Below, in pieces: positions 6,877-9,519 of a stretch of 9,519 nucleotides of DNA. The notes under the pieces were generated by a model that saw only the letters and a list, made by a program, of their open reading frames with translations, had not been told where the DNA came from and searched no databases. The stretch's first letter is position 1, and each line of letters starts with the position of its first letter. This DNA is from Bacteroidales bacterium (GTDB lineage Bacteria > Bacteroidota > Bacteroidia > Bacteroidales > Paludibacteraceae), in assembly GCA_900769555.1 (NCBI GenBank), contig CAAGHA010000036.1:1-9519 (forward strand). The letters run 5' to 3'. The position numbers and the translations under genes are program-made.

Positions 6877-8082
6877 TTAGTATAAAAATCCAAAGAGCCA
6901 AAGAGGAATACGATTAAAATGACCTATCTCAATATCGTCAATTGCTAAATAAGATTTTGGCTCATCTTTAATCTGATCAAAACTCTTACCCTTGCCGCCA
7001 ACCTCAAATAGATACTCACGATTAACCATAAAGTCTCCGTTCTTTGGTAGCAACACCTCGCTGACACTTCGCATTTGGTCGTAGAAGAAGGTCTCTCTTA
7101 AAGTGCCTTTATCTATATGTGTACTCAAGCAATACATCAAATTCGGATTGTAAAGATATATTTTATCAGGTTTGTTAAGACTATTCAAGTTTATCATCTC
7201 ATGTGCATAAAGTGCCAGCAGACCTGCCTTAGCCAGCAATGCTAACATGCGATTGCCATGCTCGCGATTGGTTTCTAATTCGCGATAAAGTTCTGACATC
7301 TTTGGCATCATTGGCACGCGTTCTGCCAAAATCATAAGCATTCGCTTAATTTTATCAATGGTAGTATATGATATGTCTTCCACTTGGGGTAAATCATTCT
7401 CCAGCACATGTAAAATAACACCATGCAAACGTTCAAAAAATCCATCTCCTTCTTCTTTATAGAAAGGATAACAGCCATATTGTAAATACTGTAAGAAAAG
7501 TGGCAAAATCTTTTTCCCTTTACAAATATCTGAAGCAATCTGAGTATGATTCTTCAAAAGTTCGTCTAATGTAATCGCATCTCCTACATTATGTCCCTCA
7601 AAATTCAGGAACTCACGAAACGACATCCCGTTGAGTGTGTAAACACGCTGACGACGTCCCATATCAGCTTCCTTCTGTGCAATCTCCAACATAGACGAAC
7701 CTGTATAAACGACATACAAGTCATTGTAATCATCGTACATACTTTTGATATAACTTGCCCAGTTACGCAAATGATGTACCTCATCAAGGAATATATGTGT
7801 GCCACCATGCGTATAGTGGTACTCTACCAAATCCATAAGATTATGTGTCTTGAACCACATATTATCCAGTCGTACGTAAAGCACCTTACTTCTATCAGGA
7901 AATGATTCGCGGATATGCTGTAACACCAAGGTCGTTTTACCAACACCACCATTACCTTTGATGCCTATTATTCGATTATCCCAATTGATTTTCGAATATA
8001 AATACCTATGAAATGAAGTATCCACTTCATTAATCTTACGGTTACTGATTATATACAATTGCTCTAAATCTGTATATTCCAT
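6877..8082 (-). CDS. AAA family ATPase with DUF4143-like C-terminal domain, 401 aa
   Basis: This belongs to the AAA_14-type ATPases common as lone genes in Bacteroidota and archaea. Walker A is GNGGVGKTT (G43-T51), Walker B is IFLDEVHH (D100, E101), and a sensor-like VVYTGSS sits at about residues 124-130. The family motif GMSFREFL follows. The C-terminal part ends with GDFMVN...YLFEVGGKGKS and IPLWLFGFLY, matching the DUF4143 pattern, a PD-(D/E)XK-like fold in which D350, E360 and K364 could be nuclease-type residues. Length is normal for the family. The protein is cytoplasmic; its biological role is not established, though mobility or stress functions have been suggested for relatives. The ATG at 8082 is supported by a consensus promoter ~37 bp upstream. 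The gene lies between two direct hairpin repeats. Confidence 0.9.
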   Translation of the reverse strand: MEYTDLEQLYIISNRKINEVDTSFHRYLYSKINWDNRIIGIKGNGGVGKTTLVLQHIRESFPDRSKVLYVRLDNMWFKTHNLMDLVEYHYTHGGTHIFLDEVHHLRNWASYIKSMYDDYNDLYVVYTGSSMLEIAQKEADMGRRQRVYTLNGMSFREFLNFEGHNVGDAITLDELLKNHTQIASDICKGKKILPLFLQYLQYGCYPFYKEEGDGFFERLHGVILHVLENDLPQVEDISYTTIDKIKRMLMILAERVPMMPKMSELYRELETNREHGNRMLALLAKAGLLALYAHEMINLNSLNKPDKIYLYNPNLMYCLSTHIDKGTLRETFFYDQMRSVSEVLLPKNGDFMVNREYLFEVGGKGKSFDQIKDEPKSYLAIDDIEIGHFNRIPLWLFGFLY

Positions 8083-8118
8083 AATAGATTTGGGATTTAA
8101 TGATTTTATTTAGTGGCG

Positions 8119-8150
8119 CAAAGGTACAAAAAAACTTTTAATAGTGCAAA
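8119..8150 (-). promoter_or_regulatory. Promoter of the AAA ATPase gene
   Basis: Read on the minus strand, TTTG (8150-8147) and TACCTTTG (8126-8119) are 20 bp apart, an exact match to the Bacteroidota -33/-7 consensus. Transcription would start near 8113, giving a ~30-nt leader. Confidence 0.8.
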
Positions 8151-8233
8151 TATTTTAAGAAAAAAGACTTTGAAAAGTTGTTTTTTTGCAGAAAAAGTAC
8201 TTTAAGTGATCTAAAAACGGGTTACAAGACATT

Positions 8234-8319
8234 CTTCGGCACAACTTTCGGCACGCGAAAACTTTTTTCTAAAAAATAAGCAAGCGGGAAGCGATTGATT
8301 TTCAATGTATCCCGCTTGC
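8234..8319. repeat. Composite hairpin repeat, copy B
   Basis: Same layout as copy A: CTTCGGCACAACTTTCGGCAC, CGAAAAC, T6-CT-A6, then hairpin arms GCAAGCGGGA (8280-8289) and TCCCGCTTGC (8310-8319) around ATTGA-TTT-TCAAT. It is in direct orientation to copy A, 1470 bp away. The hairpin loop is the reverse complement of that in copy A. Confidence 0.85.
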
Positions 8320-8350
8320 TTTATGTGTCCACTTTACCACTAATTAGTCC

Positions 8351-8386
8351 AATCTTCGGCACAAAAGCACTATAATGCCGAAGATT
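8351..8386. repeat. Inverted repeat with CTTCGGCA arms
   Basis: AATCTTCGGCA (8351-8361) and TGCCGAAGATT (8376-8386) are perfect 11-bp arms around a 14-base loop. The left arm plus CAAAAGCAC resembles the AATCTTCGGCACACGAAAAC part of hairpin repeat A, so this may be a partial third copy. No T run follows on either strand, so terminator function is unlikely. Confidence 0.8.
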
Positions 8387-8400
8387 CAGCTAAGGGCAGG

Positions 8401-8485
8401 AAAATGAAAGGTGCAGTGCTTAAAATGTGCGTGTGATTGATTATTAGATAGTTAGGAGAAATGGAGCGATAAAATGAATGGTGCA
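8401..8485. repeat. 15-bp direct repeat pair
   Basis: AAAATGAAAGGTGCA (8401-8415) and AAAATGAATGGTGCA (8471-8485) differ at one base and start 70 bp apart. They may be binding sites, or chance in AT-rich DNA. Confidence 0.5.
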
Positions 8486-8493
8486 TAAGTTGG

Positions 8494-8580
8494 CATTTGC
8501 TTTACATTTGCTTTACATTTGAGAGGGGGAACACCCCTTTTTTTGTGCAGCTGCTTTACATTTACCTTACATTGGCTTTG
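8494..8580. repeat. 11-bp array, CATTTGCTTTA type
   Basis: CATTTGCTTTA starts at 8494 and 8505, and CATTTG again at 8516. After an interruption containing a small GC hairpin, two more units, CATTTACCTTA (8559) and CATTGGCTTTG (8570), follow with the same 11-bp step. Confidence 0.65.
8522..8544 (+). terminator. Weak terminator-like hairpin
   Basis: AGAGGGG (8522-8528) and CCCCTTT (8534-8540) can pair, with one G-U pair, around a 5-base loop, and more Ts follow. No plus-strand gene lies just upstream, so it may be a chance structure or end an unseen transcript. Confidence 0.25.
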
Positions 8581-8591
8581 CTTTGCACCTC

Positions 8592-8636
8592 AAAACGCCA
8601 AAAAAACACCACCAAAACAGCCACGAAAACACCATA
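8592..8636. repeat. 11-12-bp array, AAAACRCCA type
   Basis: AAAAC starts at 8592, 8603, 8614 and 8626 (steps 11, 11, 12), each followed by a CCA or GCCA. The array directly continues the periodic stretch on its left. Confidence 0.5.
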
Positions 8637-8649
8637 AATATAACACGCG

Positions 8650-8674
8650 GTACATACGCGCGCATACGCATACG
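8650..8674. other. Alternating pyrimidine-purine tract
   Basis: All 25 bases alternate strictly between purine and pyrimidine, with CGCGCGCA in the middle. Such tracts can adopt left-handed Z-DNA under negative supercoiling; whether this one does is not known. Confidence 0.5.
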
Positions 8675-8803
8675 AACAAACGCCCGAAATCGCTCATTTT
8701 CAGCGCATTTAAGGCGTTTTATTCTATTATATAAGGGTTTGGGTGTGTCTGCTATAAAAGAGCCGTAAAAGCCCATATTTGCAACCCCTAAAGAAGTCTC
8801 TCC

Positions 8804-8847
8804 ATATAGGACAAATAGTGGACAGATTAGATGCGGATAGAGGACAT
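8804..8847. repeat. 11-bp array, ATAGNGGACA type
   Basis: Four consecutive 11-bp units start at 8804, 8815, 8826 and 8837: ATATAGGACAA, ATAGTGGACAG, ATTAGATGCGG (most diverged) and ATAGAGGACAT. The shared core GGACA also ends each unit of the array at 8911-8959. Confidence 0.6.
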
Positions 8848-8910
8848 AAACGCCGCTTAAAAGCCCATTAAAACGGCATCAACCCTACGGAATAAAATGC
8901 CTTATTTTTG

Positions 8911-8959
8911 CAATGGGTGGACATATTGGATGTACAAATGGGTGGACAAATGGGTGGAC
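8911..8959. repeat. 12-bp tandem array, AAATGGGTGGAC
   Basis: AAATGGGTGGAC is exact at 8936-8947 and 8948-8959. CAATGGGTGGAC (8911-8922) and a diverged 13-bp unit (8923-8935, ending GATGTAC) precede it. There are no spacers, so this is not CRISPR. An iteron or repeated operator is the likeliest reading. Confidence 0.7.
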
Positions 8960-8996
8960 AAAACACGGGATTATACCCCCTCGAATCTCCCCCTAT

Positions 8997-9110
8997 ATGT
9001 ACCAAAAATATGGCTATAAATACCCAATAAAGCACTTTTTTTGCAAGAAAGCCCCCCGTTAATGTTCCAAAAATAGCGCGAATCACCCCCTTTAAGTACC
9101 TTTTTTTGCA
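8997..9110. repeat. Imperfect direct repeat, two 49-bp units 65 bp apart
   Basis: Units 8997-9045 and 9062-9110 align without gaps. Both begin ATGTnCCAAAAATA and end with T7 followed by GCA, and both are preceded by a run of Cs. The middle is diverged while the ends are kept, as expected of two related regulatory or recombination sites. Confidence 0.65.
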
Positions 9111-9190
9111 CGAATAATTTAGTTAATGCAAAGAAAATCAGCGTTTTAATGATTTTTGCAAATGTTTAAAGGTGTTTTTTGATAGATATA

Positions 9191-9229
9191 AGATAAAACA
9201 AAAGGTGCACCCCCACGAAGAGCTGCACC
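9191..9229 (-). terminator. Terminator of the S24 gene
   Basis: On the minus strand a hairpin with arms GGTGCA (9229-9224) and TGCACC (9209-9204) starts about 24 bp after the S24 stop codon and is followed at once by TTTTGTTTTATCT. This fits a rho-independent terminator with a short 6-bp stem. Confidence 0.6.
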
Positions 9230-9252
9230 CTATTATATATGGAGAATATTTT

Positions 9253-9519
9253 CTACTCAAATCGTATCGAACCGAGTACGATAGATAGAGAGCGTATCTC
9301 TGTTTTGGGCAATTCAAAGGGCGGATAGTTTGGGTTATCCGACTTGCAAATTATACAATCCTGATTCTCATCACACGGAAAGAGGCGCTTCACCATAGCC
9401 CCCTGTTCGGAGTCAATCACATAGATCTTGCCCCATTGTATGAAATGGTATGAGGTCAGCTTACGGCATGCCAGTATGTCGCCACTGGAATACTTAGGGT
9501 ACATGCTGGAACCACTCAC
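9253..9519 (-). CDS. S24/LexA-like repressor-protease, C-terminal part (cut by window edge)
   Basis: The 88 visible residues form the S24 peptidase fold of LexA, UmuD and phage CI-type repressors. The pattern GSSMYPKYSSGD carries the nucleophile (visible S5, just before Met), and MVKRL supplies the lysine (K44), 39 residues later, close to the LexA spacing. Both catalytic residues are present, so RecA-stimulated self-cleavage is possible. The first visible codon is GTG, matching the Val that normally precedes this motif, so it is interior and the gene continues past 9519, where an N-terminal helix-turn-helix DNA-binding domain is expected. In Bacteroidota such proteins often control prophages or integrative elements. 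Its 3' end faces the repeat-rich gene-free region and a terminator follows. Confidence 0.85.
   Translation of the reverse strand: MSGSSMYPKYSSGDILACRKLTSYHFIQWGKIYVIDSEQGAMVKRLFPCDENQDCIICKSDNPNYPPFELPKTEIRSLSIVLGSIRFE

Larger units (their letters stand above)
8151..9252. other. Repeat-rich gene-free region
   Basis: I see no real gene in this ~1.1 kb. Open frames of 61-72 codons at 8519-8776 and 8868-9086 overlap on opposite strands, have no promoter or family resemblance, and translate simple repeats. The region instead holds hairpin repeat B, an 11-bp-arm inverted repeat, four arrays with 11-12-bp period, a 25-bp alternating pyrimidine-purine tract, and a 65-bp-offset imperfect direct repeat. 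Such density is typical of an end or control region of a mobile element, but no integrase or replication gene lies inside the window. Confidence 0.6.

Noticed and set aside
7591..7905. 104-codon plus-strand open frame
   Set aside because: It is antisense to the ATPase Walker regions and has no promoter or known motif.
8519..8776. Overlapping small open frames on both strands (71, 69 and 61 codons)
   Set aside because: They translate short periodic repeats and the alternating CG/CA tract, conflict with each other and lack promoters.
8911..8959. Possible CRISPR array
   Set aside because: Units are 12 bp and contiguous, with no spacers and no cas gene in the window.
8868..9086. 72-codon minus-strand open frame
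   Set aside because: It runs through the GGTGGAC array and the direct repeat; its Cys/Pro/Ile-rich middle reflects the 12-bp units.

Overview
The window looks like an accessory region of a Bacteroidota genome, most likely Bacteroidales and perhaps a Prevotella-like genus. The signs are the atypical promoters of that phylum (a -7 element TAnnTTTG with a TTTG-like -33 element about 20 bp upstream) in front of at least three genes, the absence of clear Shine-Dalgarno sequences, BspA-type LRR_5 leucine-rich repeat proteins, a lone AAA ATPase with a DUF4143-like C-terminus, and an AT-rich composition. The genus is an inference and cannot be proven from the window.

Layout. Positions 1-576 are non-coding and carry three diverged ~115-bp repeat units with internal 11-bp tandem repeats, followed by a good promoter (515-546). 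This promoter appears to drive a plus-strand run: a 140-aa unknown protein (577-999), an 849-aa LRR_5 protein without a signal peptide (1077-3626), a 654-aa protein fusing LRR_5 repeats, Sel1-like repeats and a DEDDh (DnaQ-like) 3'-5' exonuclease with all catalytic residues present (3635-5599), and a 115-aa acidic unknown protein (5650-5997). A second promoter (5993-6024) serves a 210-aa, six-helix membrane protein (6061-6693). On the minus strand lies an AAA ATPase (8082-6877) with its own consensus promoter. It is bracketed by two ~87-bp direct repeats, each holding a strong hairpin. A gene-free stretch of about 1.2 kb (8083-9252) is full of short periodic repeats and palindromes. At the right edge is the C-terminal part of an S24/LexA-type repressor-protease (9519-9253, minus), cut by the window end.

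How the parts may work together. The two LRR genes are 8 bp apart and very probably co-expressed. One carries only repeats; the other couples the same kind of repeats to an exonuclease that appears catalytically complete. That is the most unusual item here: a probably cytoplasmic LRR-nuclease pair with two small unknown partners. A recognition-plus-nuclease role, for example in defence, is only a hypothesis. The ATPase between repeats and the S24 protein next to repeat-rich non-coding DNA suggest that the right half is mobile or was shaped by mobile elements.
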